Shown here piece after piece: positions 50,723-58,313 of a DNA stretch of 64,000 nucleotides. Source of the stretch: Myxococcales bacterium (GTDB lineage Bacteria > Myxococcota_A > UBA9160 > SZUA-336); the NCBI GenBank assembly GCA_013215565.1, contig JABSQV010000009.1, forward strand, positions 16,743-80,742. The letters run 5' to 3'. Within the stretch, counting starts at the first letter, position 1; every line of letters begins with the position of its first letter. A program made the position numbers and the translations under genes. The notes under the pieces were generated by a model that did no database searches, had not been told where the DNA came from, and was given only the letters and a program-made list of their open reading frames with translations.

Positions 50723-51033
50723 GCCCCTGACGCTACCGGAGAAGTCGCCGAGATCCGGAAAATTGGCCGATCTTGGCCACCCTCCGAAGCCGCTTTCGCG
50801 GCCTGCTTGCGCAGCGCGGCAGGCGGTGATAACCAGTGCGGCCAGAAGAGCTGGTGAGCCCGATGAAACGCTCCAACCCAGGCAATCCGCGCACCTCGGC
50901 CAATTTCCCCGCGGTTGGGGAGGAGAGGACCTGACGCGCGTCCGCCACGGACGAACCCGCGCCCCGGAAGGGGCCGCCGAAGGCCGCGGACGCGAAAGCG
51001 ATCGCGGCCTTCGACGTTTCCGGAACCGTTTTC
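50723..51033 (+). other. 311-base structured leader region upstream of the MATE gene
   Basis: This gap has no gene but many inverted repeats on the plus strand. Upstream are GCCGC-TTTC-GCGGC (50789-50802), GCCTGC/GCAGGC (50801-50806 with 50819-50824) and ACCAG/CTGGT (50832-50836 with 50851-50855). Near the MATE start are CGTCCG-CCA-CGGACG (50939-50953), GCCCC-GGAA-GGGGC (50961-50974), a long-range CGCGTCCGC/GCGGACGCG (50937-50945 with 50986-50994) and an 11-pair CGAAGGCCGCG/CGCGGCCTTCG (50978-50988 with 51003-51013) enclosing CGC-GAAA-GCG. The last two exclude each other, as a riboswitch or attenuator would. I matched it to no known riboswitch consensus. Confidence 0.5.
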
Positions 51034-52404
51034 ATGAGTACTCCGACCGAACTCGTCACACCCATCAACCCGGCGCTTCCGCGCGGCGGCATGCGCGAGA
51101 TGGGGCTGCTCGCCTACCCGGTCATCCTGACCCAGATGTCGATGACCGCGATGCAGTTCGTCGACACCGCGATGGTCGGCCGGCTCGGCGCGGTCGAACT
51201 CGGCGCCGTGGGCTTTGGCGGAATCTGGCTCTGGACGCTGCTGTGTGTGTTCCTCGGCACCGCGACCGGTGTGCAGACCTTCGTGTCCCAGGAAGATGGC
51301 GCCGGAAATCCGAGCCGTTGCGCCCCCTGGGTCTGGCAGGCGCTGTATGTACTGGTCCCCGGGACCCTGCTCATGTCCGCCGTGCTCTGGTTCGCACTGG
51401 AGCCCTTCCTGGGATTGCTCGGGCCCTCGCCGGAACTCCAGGAGACGGCCGGGAGTTACCTACGTCCGCGGGTTCTCGGCGCGGTCGGGCTCTCGATGGC
51501 CATGATCCTCTCGTCGTTCTTCCGCGGCACCGGCGACACGCGGACCCCGCTCTACGCGACCCTGGTCGCGAACGGCGTCAACGTCGTGCTCGACTACGGG
51601 CTGATCTTCGGGAAGCTGGGCCTGCCCGAGTGGGGGGTCGTTGGCGCGGGCACAGCCACGGCCATCGCGGAGTGGGTGTACGCGGGCTACATGTGGATCG
51701 CGTTCAGTCGATCCCGGATCCGCCGAAAGTACTCGGGGTCACCCGTCTCGCTCGAGTTGGAAAAGGTTCGGCGCTTCGTGCGCACCGGCCTCCCGATCGG
51801 GGGCCAGTGGGTGCTCGACATGCTCGCGTTCGCGGTGTTCTCGACGCTGATCGCGCGCATGGGAAACGCCGAGATGGCAGCGAGCCAGGCCTTCGTAGTG
51901 CTGCTCTCGCTCTCGTTCATGCAGGCGATCGGAATCTCGGTGGCTTCCTCGACGCTGGTAGGTCGCTACATCGGGGCCGGCGATATCGCCGCCGCTCGGC
52001 AGAGCTTCCGATCTTCCCAGAAGTTCGCGGCACTCCTCGCTTGCCTGATCGCGATCCCGCTCCTGGCGCTACCCGAACAGCTGCTCGGAATCTTTTCCGA
52101 TGACCCGGAGGTGCTTCGGCTCGGGCGGCCGCTCGTGATGCTGGGGGCCCTGTTCCAGTTACTGGACTCGTTCGGGATCGTCGCGAGCGGGGCACTGCGC
52201 GGCGCCGGTGACACGCGCTGGCCGCTGATCGTGCAGACGGCCCTGGCCTGGGGCGTGTTCCTGCCGCTGGGGTGGCTGCTTGGAATCCACCTCGGCGGCG
52301 GACCCACGGGCGCGTGGATCGGCGGTTCGATCTACGTGTCGCTGCTGGCGCTCGCGCTGGTCTGGCGCTTCCGCTCGGGGGCCTGGGAGAAGATCCGGAT
52401 CTGA
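51034..52404 (+). CDS. MATE-family multidrug/toxin efflux transporter
   Basis: The 456-residue membrane protein has twelve predicted segments in two six-helix halves and MATE signatures: LLAYPVILTQMSMTAMQFVDTAMVGRLGAVELGAVGFGG, SSFFRGTGDTRTPLYATLVANGVNVVLDYGLIFG, and in the second half FMQAIGISVASSTLVGRYIGAGD. It exports organic cations using a Na+ or H+ gradient. NorM-like; cargo unknown. It begins at ATG 51034, with a weak ribosome site (GGAACCGTTTTC) just after an 11-pair hairpin, so translation may be controlled by that leader. A crotonase gene follows 57 bases after its stop. Confidence 0.9.
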   Translation: MSTPTELVTPINPALPRGGMREMGLLAYPVILTQMSMTAMQFVDTAMVGRLGAVELGAVGFGGIWLWTLLCVFLGTATGVQTFVSQEDGAGNPSRCAPWVWQALYVLVPGTLLMSAVLWFALEPFLGLLGPSPELQETAGSYLRPRVLGAVGLSMAMILSSFFRGTGDTRTPLYATLVANGVNVVLDYGLIFGKLGLPEWGVVGAGTATAIAEWVYAGYMWIAFSRSRIRRKYSGSPVSLELEKVRRFVRTGLPIGGQWVLDMLAFAVFSTLIARMGNAEMAASQAFVVLLSLSFMQAIGISVASSTLVGRYIGAGDIAAARQSFRSSQKFAALLACLIAIPLLALPEQLLGIFSDDPEVLRLGRPLVMLGALFQLLDSFGIVASGALRGAGDTRWPLIVQTALAWGVFLPLGWLLGIHLGGGPTGAWIGGSIYVSLLALALVWRFRSGAWEKIRI

Positions 52405-52460
52405 TCGACGGAACTGCCCGGATCTGGGAGAATCGCCTCCGCGAAGAAGGAGAGGCCCTC

Positions 52461-53279
52461 ATGTCCGACCGGGTCGTAGTCGAAGTTCACGACGGCATCG
52501 CGGATGCGAGACTCAACCGCCCCGAGAAAATGAACGCGATCGACTCCGAGATGTTCCAGGAGCTCGCGCAGGCCGCGGATGAAATCGCGCAGGATTCGGG
52601 CGTTCGAGTCGTGGTGCTCTCCGGGGAGGGACGTTGCTTCTGCGCGGGTCTCGACATGACGAGCTTCGCAGCCATGGCCGGAAAGGGCGAGGCCAACGCC
52701 GACCGTCCTTCCGGCCTGCTGGCAAGCTCCAAGGTCGAGAGCCCCGCGAACTTCGCGCAGCGCGCGGCCTGGGCGTGGCAGGAACTGCCGGTCCCCGTGA
52801 TCGCGGCCGTGCACGGCGTGGCCTATGGCGGCGGGATCCAGATCGCGCTCGCCGCCGACATCCGCATCGTCGCCCCGGACGCACGGCTCTCGGTGATGGA
52901 AATCAAGTGGGGGCTCATCCCCGACATGTCGGGAACGCAGACGCTCCGCCACCTGGTCCGTCTCGACGTCGCGAAGGAACTCGTCTTCTCGGGGCGCGTC
53001 GTCTCGGGGACGGAGGCCGTCGAACTCGGACTCGCGACCCGGGTGGCAGACGACCCGAGGGCAGCGGCCCTGGAACTCGCGCGCGAGATCGCGTCGAAGT
53101 CGCCCGACGCGATCCGGGCCGGCAAGCAATTGCTCAACCAGAGTGTGCAGTCAACTCTGTCTGAAGGACTCGAGCGAGAGGCGCGGCTGCAGGCCGCCCT
53201 GATCGGATCACCCAACCAGATCGAGGCCGTGACATCGAACCTGGAGCGGCGCGAGCCGAAGTTCAGCGACCCCAAGTAG
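52461..53279 (+). CDS. Enoyl-CoA hydratase/isomerase (crotonase) family protein
   Basis: The 272-residue crotonase has NRPEKMNAIDSEMFQEL, GRCFCAGLDMTSF (first oxyanion-hole loop), HGVAYGGGIQIALAADIRIVAP (second) and LSVMEIKWGLIPDMSGTQTLRHLV. A Glu (MEIKWG) aligns with the first catalytic Glu of enoyl-CoA hydratase while the second is Asp (IPDMSG), so it may be an isomerase or hydratase of a particular acyl-CoA. The ATG at 52461 has AAGGAGAGGCCCTC upstream; the in-frame reading from 52272 overlaps the MATE gene. Length is typical. Confidence 0.88.
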   Translation: MSDRVVVEVHDGIADARLNRPEKMNAIDSEMFQELAQAADEIAQDSGVRVVVLSGEGRCFCAGLDMTSFAAMAGKGEANADRPSGLLASSKVESPANFAQRAAWAWQELPVPVIAAVHGVAYGGGIQIALAADIRIVAPDARLSVMEIKWGLIPDMSGTQTLRHLVRLDVAKELVFSGRVVSGTEAVELGLATRVADDPRAAALELAREIASKSPDAIRAGKQLLNQSVQSTLSEGLEREARLQAALIGSPNQIEAVTSNLERREPKFSDPK

Positions 53280-53335
53280 CCGCGCCACGAAGCTGACTGC
53301 CGAAGCACGCGCCGTGCCGTCCGACACTGCGCTCG

Positions 53336-54826
53336 CTAGGATCCGTCCTCGCGCTTCCAGTCTGGCTCGTAAGGCTCGACGATCGCGATCTTGATTCGCT
53401 GACCGGCCCGGAGCTTCGCAGTCTGGCGCAGTTCGTTCATGACCGCCGTCTCCGCGATCTCCCAGCCGTTCCCGGTACGTTCCGAGAGTTCGGCGATCGT
53501 CTCGCCCCGCTCGGCAACCGCGATCCGGAGCCGCCGCATCTCGAAGGCCGCCAGTTCCTCCTGCGTCAGAGGCCGGAAGCTCCGGGTCGTCTTGTCGAAG
53601 AGCGGCAGGTAGTAGGAGAGCAACTCCATCGGGGTCGTTCCGGTCAGGCGAAAGATGCGGCCGCGGTGCGCGATCCAGGTGATGTGCAGGCCCGCGAAGC
53701 CCTCGCGGGTTCCGCCCGAGCCGACTACACGGTAGGCGCGCAGGCCGCCGATCCGACGCATACCGAAACTTCGGACCTGGATCCGGTTCTCTGCGGTGAA
53801 CGCATCGGCGGCCCGCCGCGGATCCGTATCGGATTCCTGCAGCTCCAGCGTAAAGCGGGCCGCCTCGTTCTTCGATACGCTCGCGACCACGGGTCCGGTG
53901 TTCCGGGTCGCCCAGCCCGACGGGAAACGCAGGAACAGGTCGAGGTCCGGGTGGCGAAAGCGATTCTCCTCGAGGATACCCGCAGCGGGGTCCTCTCCGA
54001 GCAGGACGCCGCCGATCCGGGCCAGATACTCCCGGCGTGTCGGCGCGATCGGCAGCGCGAGACCCTGGGCGAGCATCCGCGCGCGCGACTTCGTACTGCC
54101 GACCCGTTCCGGTGTACTCGGGTGGGTGTCAAAGAAACCGGGACGAGATCCCGGCCCCTGCTGGAGCCGGTTGGCGCGCGCGAGCGACTGCAGGAAGCGC
54201 GGCATCGCGGCGGGATCCCAGCCCGCCCGCGCAGCCAGATCCTGCCCGACACGGTCCGCCTCGCGTTCCTGGTCGCGGCTGTACGCTGCGATCATCCCGG
54301 CGCCGGCGGCGCCCCCGACCTGGGCGGCGACCAGCGCGGCATCGGACCCGCCGAAAGCCCCGGCCGCAATCATCCCGAGCACCGACACGATCCCGGTCCC
54401 GACTGCGCGCGAGTGCCGCTGGGCCGCATGCCGCGCGGCCACGTGCGCCAGTTCGTGAGCCATCACGTTCGCGAGTTCGTCCTCGGAGTTCGCGAGCACC
54501 AGCAGGCCACGGGAGATGTACACGTAACCACCCGGCAACGCGAAAGCATTCACCTCAGGCAGGTTGACGATCCGGAACTGGTAGGTAACCCCGGCCCGCG
54601 GCGAGAGCCGCGCCAGGCGTCCCCCAATCTCCTGCACGTAGGCACTGAGCGAATCCGCTGGCAGCAGCCCCAGCTCGAGCTGGATCTGCTCCGCGGCTTC
54701 CCGCCCGACCTCCCGCTCGTCCTCCTCGGACATCAGCACGACTTCGCGCCGGCCACTCACGGGATTCGTCGTGCAGCCAGCCACCAGCAGCATCGAGATC
54801 AGGAGGGATTGCAGACGGCGAGCCAT
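53336..54826 (-). CDS. M48-family metalloprotease lipoprotein with LysM-like end
   Basis: The 496-residue protein starts MARRLQSLLISMLLVAGCTTNP, a lipoprotein signal with Cys18. The M48 domain has NVMAHELAHVAARHAAQ (H124, E125 and H128) and SRDQEREADRVGQ with the third zinc-ligand Glu near residue 190. A hydrophobic loop in between (TGIVSVLGMIAAGAFGG) and FFDTHPSTPERV are as in BepA/YfgC and Loi-type proteases. A C-terminal half of about 230 residues ends in a LysM-like motif, RIAVAERGETIAELSERTGN. It probably acts in periplasmic quality control of outer-membrane proteins. It is divergent from pcm. Confidence 0.88.
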   Translation of the reverse strand: MARRLQSLLISMLLVAGCTTNPVSGRREVVLMSEEDEREVGREAAEQIQLELGLLPADSLSAYVQEIGGRLARLSPRAGVTYQFRIVNLPEVNAFALPGGYVYISRGLLVLANSEDELANVMAHELAHVAARHAAQRHSRAVGTGIVSVLGMIAAGAFGGSDAALVAAQVGGAAGAGMIAAYSRDQEREADRVGQDLAARAGWDPAAMPRFLQSLARANRLQQGPGSRPGFFDTHPSTPERVGSTKSRARMLAQGLALPIAPTRREYLARIGGVLLGEDPAAGILEENRFRHPDLDLFLRFPSGWATRNTGPVVASVSKNEAARFTLELQESDTDPRRAADAFTAENRIQVRSFGMRRIGGLRAYRVVGSGGTREGFAGLHITWIAHRGRIFRLTGTTPMELLSYYLPLFDKTTRSFRPLTQEELAAFEMRRLRIAVAERGETIAELSERTGNGWEIAETAVMNELRQTAKLRAGQRIKIAIVEPYEPDWKREDGS

Positions 54827-54906
54827 GACGGACCCCAGCTTGGCAGATTCGCAGCCGGTTCGCCGAGCCCTGCTAGCATCGCTAGCTCTTCGAAGGAGAG
54901 CGGGGA

Positions 54907-55557
54907 TTGAACGACGAGGCGACCTATGCCGAGCAGCGCCTGGAGATGGTGCACACCCAGATCGAGGCGCGAGGCATTCGCGACCCGCGCGTACTCGCTG
55001 CGGCGCGCCGCGTCGCGCGTCACCAGTTCGTCCCTGGTGCGCTGCGCGAACACGCCTACGCGGACCGTTCGCTGCGGCTCGGCGAGGGGCAGTCCATCAG
55101 CCAGCCCTACGTCGTCGCGCTGATGACCGAGTTGGTCCAGAACGGCGGGGCGCGCGCCCTCGACGTGGGCTCGGGGTCCGGCTACCAGACCGCGCTGCTG
55201 GCCGAGACGTTCGCGCAGGTCTGGTCGATCGAGATCGACCCCGAACTGCTCGAGACCGCGCGCGCGCGGCTCTGCGGACTGGGGTACGCACAGATCGAGT
55301 TCCAGCGCGGCGACGGGAGCGGAGGCTGGCCCGAAGCCGCGCCCTTCGACGCGATCGTGGTCGCGTGCGCGGCTGCGGAGGTGCCGGAGCCGCTCGTCGC
55401 GCAGCTGGCGCCGGGCGGCCGGCTGGTGATGCCGATCGGTGCGCGGCACCAGGAACTCGTCGTCGTCGAGAAGCTCCCGGACGGCAGCACTCGGCGCCGC
55501 TCCGAGGGCGCAGTCGCGTTCGTACCGATGCTGACGAAACGCGCCGGCACCGAGTGA
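54907..55557 (+). CDS. pcm: Protein-L-isoaspartate O-methyltransferase
   Basis: The 216-residue enzyme matches Pcm: RLEMVHTQIEARGIRDPRVLAAARRVARHQFVPGALREHAYADRSLRLGEGQSISQPYVVA, then SAM motif I ALDVGSGSGYQTALLAE, ARLCGLGYAQIEFQRGDGS and FDAIVVACAAAEVPEPLVAQLAPGGRLVMPIG. It methylates isoaspartyl residues in damaged proteins, allowing repair. Translation starts at TTG 54907, with AAGGAGAG ahead. Pcm often lies near surE, nlpD and rpoS; none is here. Length is normal. Confidence 0.92.
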   Translation: MNDEATYAEQRLEMVHTQIEARGIRDPRVLAAARRVARHQFVPGALREHAYADRSLRLGEGQSISQPYVVALMTELVQNGGARALDVGSGSGYQTALLAETFAQVWSIEIDPELLETARARLCGLGYAQIEFQRGDGSGGWPEAAPFDAIVVACAAAEVPEPLVAQLAPGGRLVMPIGARHQELVVVEKLPDGSTRRRSEGAVAFVPMLTKRAGTE

Positions 55558-55636
55558 GACCACCCGCAGCCGGAGGCCGCGGGGAGTGCTGAACGAGATC
55601 GCGACCGGCCGCGCGGTCCGTTAGGCTGCGGACTCC

Positions 55637-55834
55637 GTGAAACAGACCGCGATCGAAGCCCTGCTCGCTCTGACCCGGGATCCGGAGCCCGCGACCCGGA
55701 GCCGGGCCTCGCGCGAGCCCACGGTCGTGGCCGCAGTCGAGGCGCTGCAACAGGATCCCGACGGGCGACTGCGTCGTCGGGCTCGGGGCGTGATGGCCGC
55801 CTACCGGCGAACCGGCAAGATCAACCAGTCCTAG
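55637..55834 (+). CDS. Small HEAT-repeat-like protein
   Basis: The 65-residue product, starting at GTG 55637, reads as two short amphipathic helical pairs (IEALLALTRDPEPATRSRAS and VVAAVEALQQDPDGRLRRRARGVMAAYRR). That is the pattern of HEAT repeats (helix, DxxxxVR, helix). It may be a stand-alone small protein or a fragment; nothing in the neighbours links it to a role. A TAGGCT box at 55622-55627 lies nine bases before the start and may be its -10 element, suggesting a leaderless message. Confidence 0.45.
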   Translation: MKQTAIEALLALTRDPEPATRSRASREPTVVAAVEALQQDPDGRLRRRARGVMAAYRRTGKINQS

Positions 55835-55969
55835 CCCACGGCGCCGAATCCCGGCCCGCCGGCCCCGGATACACCGATTCGGGTCCCGGTCCGACCGAGG
55901 CCGGGCAGCTTCCGGGAGTGGCCGGCGGCCGCCCGCCGACCCGCGCGCGTTCACGGCTCCTGGCTGGGG

Positions 55970-55975
55970 TAGGCT
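55970..55975 (+). promoter_or_regulatory. TAGGCT -10-like box before the third LLM gene
   Basis: TAGGCT lies 23 bases before the ATG at 55999, with GGGAGGGATCC as ribosome site between. A -35 is not clear; the nearest is TTCACG with a too-short spacer of 14. Confidence 0.3.
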
Positions 55976-55998
55976 GCCGGTGCACACGGGAGGGATCC

Positions 55999-57078
55999 AT
56001 GCAACTCGGGGTCTGTGTCGCTTCGCACATCGGAGACGTCGACTACGTGGTACGCGCCGAGGCACTGGGCTACACGCACGCGTGGCTGGCCGACAGCCAG
56101 ATGCTCTGGTCGGACTGTTACGCCACGCTGGCACTCGTGGCGGACCGCACCTCGCGGATCCGGATCGGAACCGGGGTCGCCGTCTCGGGCACGCGACCGG
56201 CGCCGGTCACGGCCGCCGCGATCGCGAGCATCAACGTGCTGGCGCCCGGCCGGACCTTTCTCGGGGTCGGTGCCGGAAATACCGCGATGCGGATCATGGG
56301 CCAGCCGCCACAACGGATCGCGGCGTTCGATCGCTACCTCGAAGCGCTGCGTCCGCTGCTTCGCGGCGAGGAGTCGCTCCTCCACGAGGGCGAGAACACC
56401 ATTCCGATTCGGCACGTCATGCCCGACCGGGGGTTCGTGAACTTTCGGGATCCGATCCCGCTCTACGTCTCGGGCTTCGGGCCGCGCTCGCTGGGCCTGG
56501 CCGGAACCCACGGCGACGGCGCGGTACTCGCTCTGCCGCCGCATCCGGCCGTGATGGAACACTGGTGGAGTCAGATCGAGGCCGGCGCGCGCAAGGTCGG
56601 ACGAAGCCTGGATCGAGACGCCTACGCCACCACCGCGCTGAGCACGATCGCGGTTCTGGATCCCGGGGAGTCCTCGGATTCTCCACGCGTACGCCACGAG
56701 TGCGGGGCCTTCGCGATGGCGACCGTCCACTACGCCTATGACCAGTGGCGCCAGTTCGGCCAGGATCCGCCCGGATTCCTGGCCGATCTCTGGGACGACT
56801 ACTGCGCGATGCTCGCAGCGATTCCGGCCAGACGCCTGCACCAGCGCATCCACGCCGGCCACAACTGCTGGGTGGTCCCCGAAGAGGAACGCTTCCTCAC
56901 GCACGAGTTGCTCCAGGCGACCTGCATGATCGGAACGCCCGAACAGTTGATTGAGCGCCTGTGGGCCCTCGAGGAGGCGGGACTCGATCAAGTGATGATC
57001 CTGCCAGCTTTCGAGCCGCGCTACGAGGTGCTCGAGCGCGTCGCACGCGAGGTGCTGCCGAAGCTTCGCACTTCCTGA
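55999..57078 (+). CDS. LLM class oxidoreductase (F420-dependent reductase type)
   Basis: The 359-residue protein begins MQLGVCVASHIGDVDYVVRAEALGYTHAWLADSQMLWSDCYATLALVADRT, the barrel start of the LLM superfamily. It has IRIGTGVAVSGTRPAPVTAAAIASINVLAPGRTFLGVGAGNTA and LYVSGFGPRSLGLAG. It is most like the 5,10-methylenetetrahydromethanopterin reductase (Mer)-type F420 enzymes, but such proteins do many things in bacteria. The start is ATG 55999 with GGGAGGGATCC upstream; an in-frame reading from 55918 extends into the gap. It is the gene upstream of the bufferin operon; a relationship is unknown. Confidence 0.85.
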   Translation: MQLGVCVASHIGDVDYVVRAEALGYTHAWLADSQMLWSDCYATLALVADRTSRIRIGTGVAVSGTRPAPVTAAAIASINVLAPGRTFLGVGAGNTAMRIMGQPPQRIAAFDRYLEALRPLLRGEESLLHEGENTIPIRHVMPDRGFVNFRDPIPLYVSGFGPRSLGLAGTHGDGAVLALPPHPAVMEHWWSQIEAGARKVGRSLDRDAYATTALSTIAVLDPGESSDSPRVRHECGAFAMATVHYAYDQWRQFGQDPPGFLADLWDDYCAMLAAIPARRLHQRIHAGHNCWVVPEEERFLTHELLQATCMIGTPEQLIERLWALEEAGLDQVMILPAFEPRYEVLERVAREVLPKLRTS

Positions 57079-57099
57079 CGGGTCGCCGACCGCGTGATT

Positions 57100-57128
57100 T
57101 TGCCACCCAAGGGCATTCTTCCTAAGCT
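57100..57128 (+). promoter_or_regulatory. bufA: Candidate promoter of the bufABC operon
   Basis: TTGCCA (57100-57105), a 17-base spacer and TAAGCT (57123-57128) give the best sigma-70-like promoter in the window. Transcription would start near 57135, inside GAATATTC (57134-57141), a perfect eight-base palindrome that could be an operator. No ECF sigma (GTAAC/CGAA type) or obvious CopY/CueR-like site is recognised. Confidence 0.45.
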
Positions 57129-57180
57129 ACCGGGAATATTCGGGCGCGGCCGCGAGTCGCGTCCCGACGACGGAGGTAGC

Positions 57181-57471
57181 ATGCGCAGGAGCGATCTGGT
57201 CAGAAGGGCGTTGATGGGCTTGCTCGTCGCGGGTGTGAGCGGCTCGGCGGGCACGGGATGGGCGGCGCCACACTGGGCCGAACCCGGAGACGAACTCGAA
57301 AAGTGTGCGGGCCTCGTCAAGACGGGCGAGAACGATTGCGGTGCAAAGGGGCACATCTGCAGCGGCAGGGCGGCCAAGGACAACGATCCCGAAGAGTGGG
57401 TCTTCATGCCGAAGGGCATCTGCGAAAAGCTCGCCAGCGGGAAGGTCGTGGGCACCATGACAGTGAAGTGA
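57181..57471 (+). CDS. bufA: Bufferin-type RiPP precursor (DUF2282)
   Basis: The 96-residue precursor has a Sec signal peptide (MRRSDLVRRALMGLLVAGVS, cleaved near GWA-AP at residue 28) and a core with four Cys: C42 (LEKCAGLVKTGENDC), C53, C60 (GAKGHICSGRAAKD) and C81 (WVFMPKGICEKLASGKV). This is the DUF2282 pattern of bufferin precursors, in which Cys are converted to thiooxazoles or disulfides by the partner enzyme and the product binds copper in the periplasm. The ATG at 57181 has GGAGGTAGC upstream. Its TGA overlaps the bufB GTG (GTGA), coupling the two. The family name is inferred from pattern; no modification has been seen. Confidence 0.8.
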   Translation: MRRSDLVRRALMGLLVAGVSGSAGTGWAAPHWAEPGDELEKCAGLVKTGENDCGAKGHICSGRAAKDNDPEEWVFMPKGICEKLASGKVVGTMTVK

Positions 57472-58313
57472 GCCCGGCAGGCCGGACACGCGTTTCCGGT
57501 GCCGGACTCGGCCTCCGAGACGAACACCTCGGCGAACTTCTCAAAGCACCCGGGACCGAGGTCGGGTGGCTCGAGGTGGTCACCGAGAACCTGTTTTCGG
57601 CACCGCCGAGGTTCATCGACGGGCTGAGCGAGCTGGCCGAACGCTACCCCCTGGTGCTTCACGGGGTCGGGCTCAATCTCGGATCCAGCGATCCCCTGGA
57701 CCTGCGATACCTCGACCGGGCCGCCGCATGGGCCGAGCGTCTCGGTGCACACTGGCTGAGTGACCACCTGTGCTGGTCGGCGGTCGGGGGCCGCCATTCT
57801 CACGATCTGATTCCGCTCCCGGCCTGCCGCGAGGTGATCGATCACTGCATCCGCCGAATCGAGCAGGTCCAGAAGCACTGGGGACGAACGCTGGTGATCG
57901 AGAACGTATCGGCCTACCTCAGACCTCGAGGCGGCGACCTTCCGGAGTGGGAGTTCCTGAGCGAGATCGTCGAAGGCTCGGGCTGCGAGATCCTGCTCGA
58001 CCTCAACAACCTCTGGGTGAATGCAAAGAACTTCGGCTTCGACCCGCTCGTGTACCTGGAAGCGCTTCCGCTCGACCGCGTGCGGCAGGTACACCTCGCG
58101 GGTCACGAAGTCTGGGATGGGATCCGGGTCGACACGCACAGCCGGCCGGTCTGCGCCGAAGTCTGGGACCTGTATCGGGACTTCGTTGCACTCGCCGACC
58201 CGGTCCCGACCTCGATCGAGTGGGATCGGGAAATTCCGGCACTCGAGGTACTGCTCCAAGAGGCTCGGGCGATCGACGCGATCCTGCAAGGCGCAAGCGA
58301 TGCAGTTGGCTGA
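57468..58313 (+). CDS. bufB: MNIO-family (DUF692) RiPP-modifying enzyme
   Basis: The 281-residue protein is of the multinuclear non-haem iron-dependent oxidative enzyme family, as in MbnB. Motifs in order: WLEVVTENLFS, LVLHGVGLNLGSSDPLD, LSDHLCWSA, LVIENVSAYLRP, LLDLNNLWVNAKNFGFDP, RQVHLAGHEVWDG, DTHSRPVCAEVW and TSIEWDREIPALEVLLQEA. The His, Glu, Asp and Asn in these motifs are the expected iron ligands. It probably oxidises BufA Cys residues before export. Translation begins at GTG 57468 inside a GTGA overlap with bufA. It needs the DUF2063 partner encoded next. Confidence 0.88.
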   Translation: MSPAGRTRVSGAGLGLRDEHLGELLKAPGTEVGWLEVVTENLFSAPPRFIDGLSELAERYPLVLHGVGLNLGSSDPLDLRYLDRAAAWAERLGAHWLSDHLCWSAVGGRHSHDLIPLPACREVIDHCIRRIEQVQKHWGRTLVIENVSAYLRPRGGDLPEWEFLSEIVEGSGCEILLDLNNLWVNAKNFGFDPLVYLEALPLDRVRQVHLAGHEVWDGIRVDTHSRPVCAEVWDLYRDFVALADPVPTSIEWDREIPALEVLLQEARAIDAILQGASDAVG

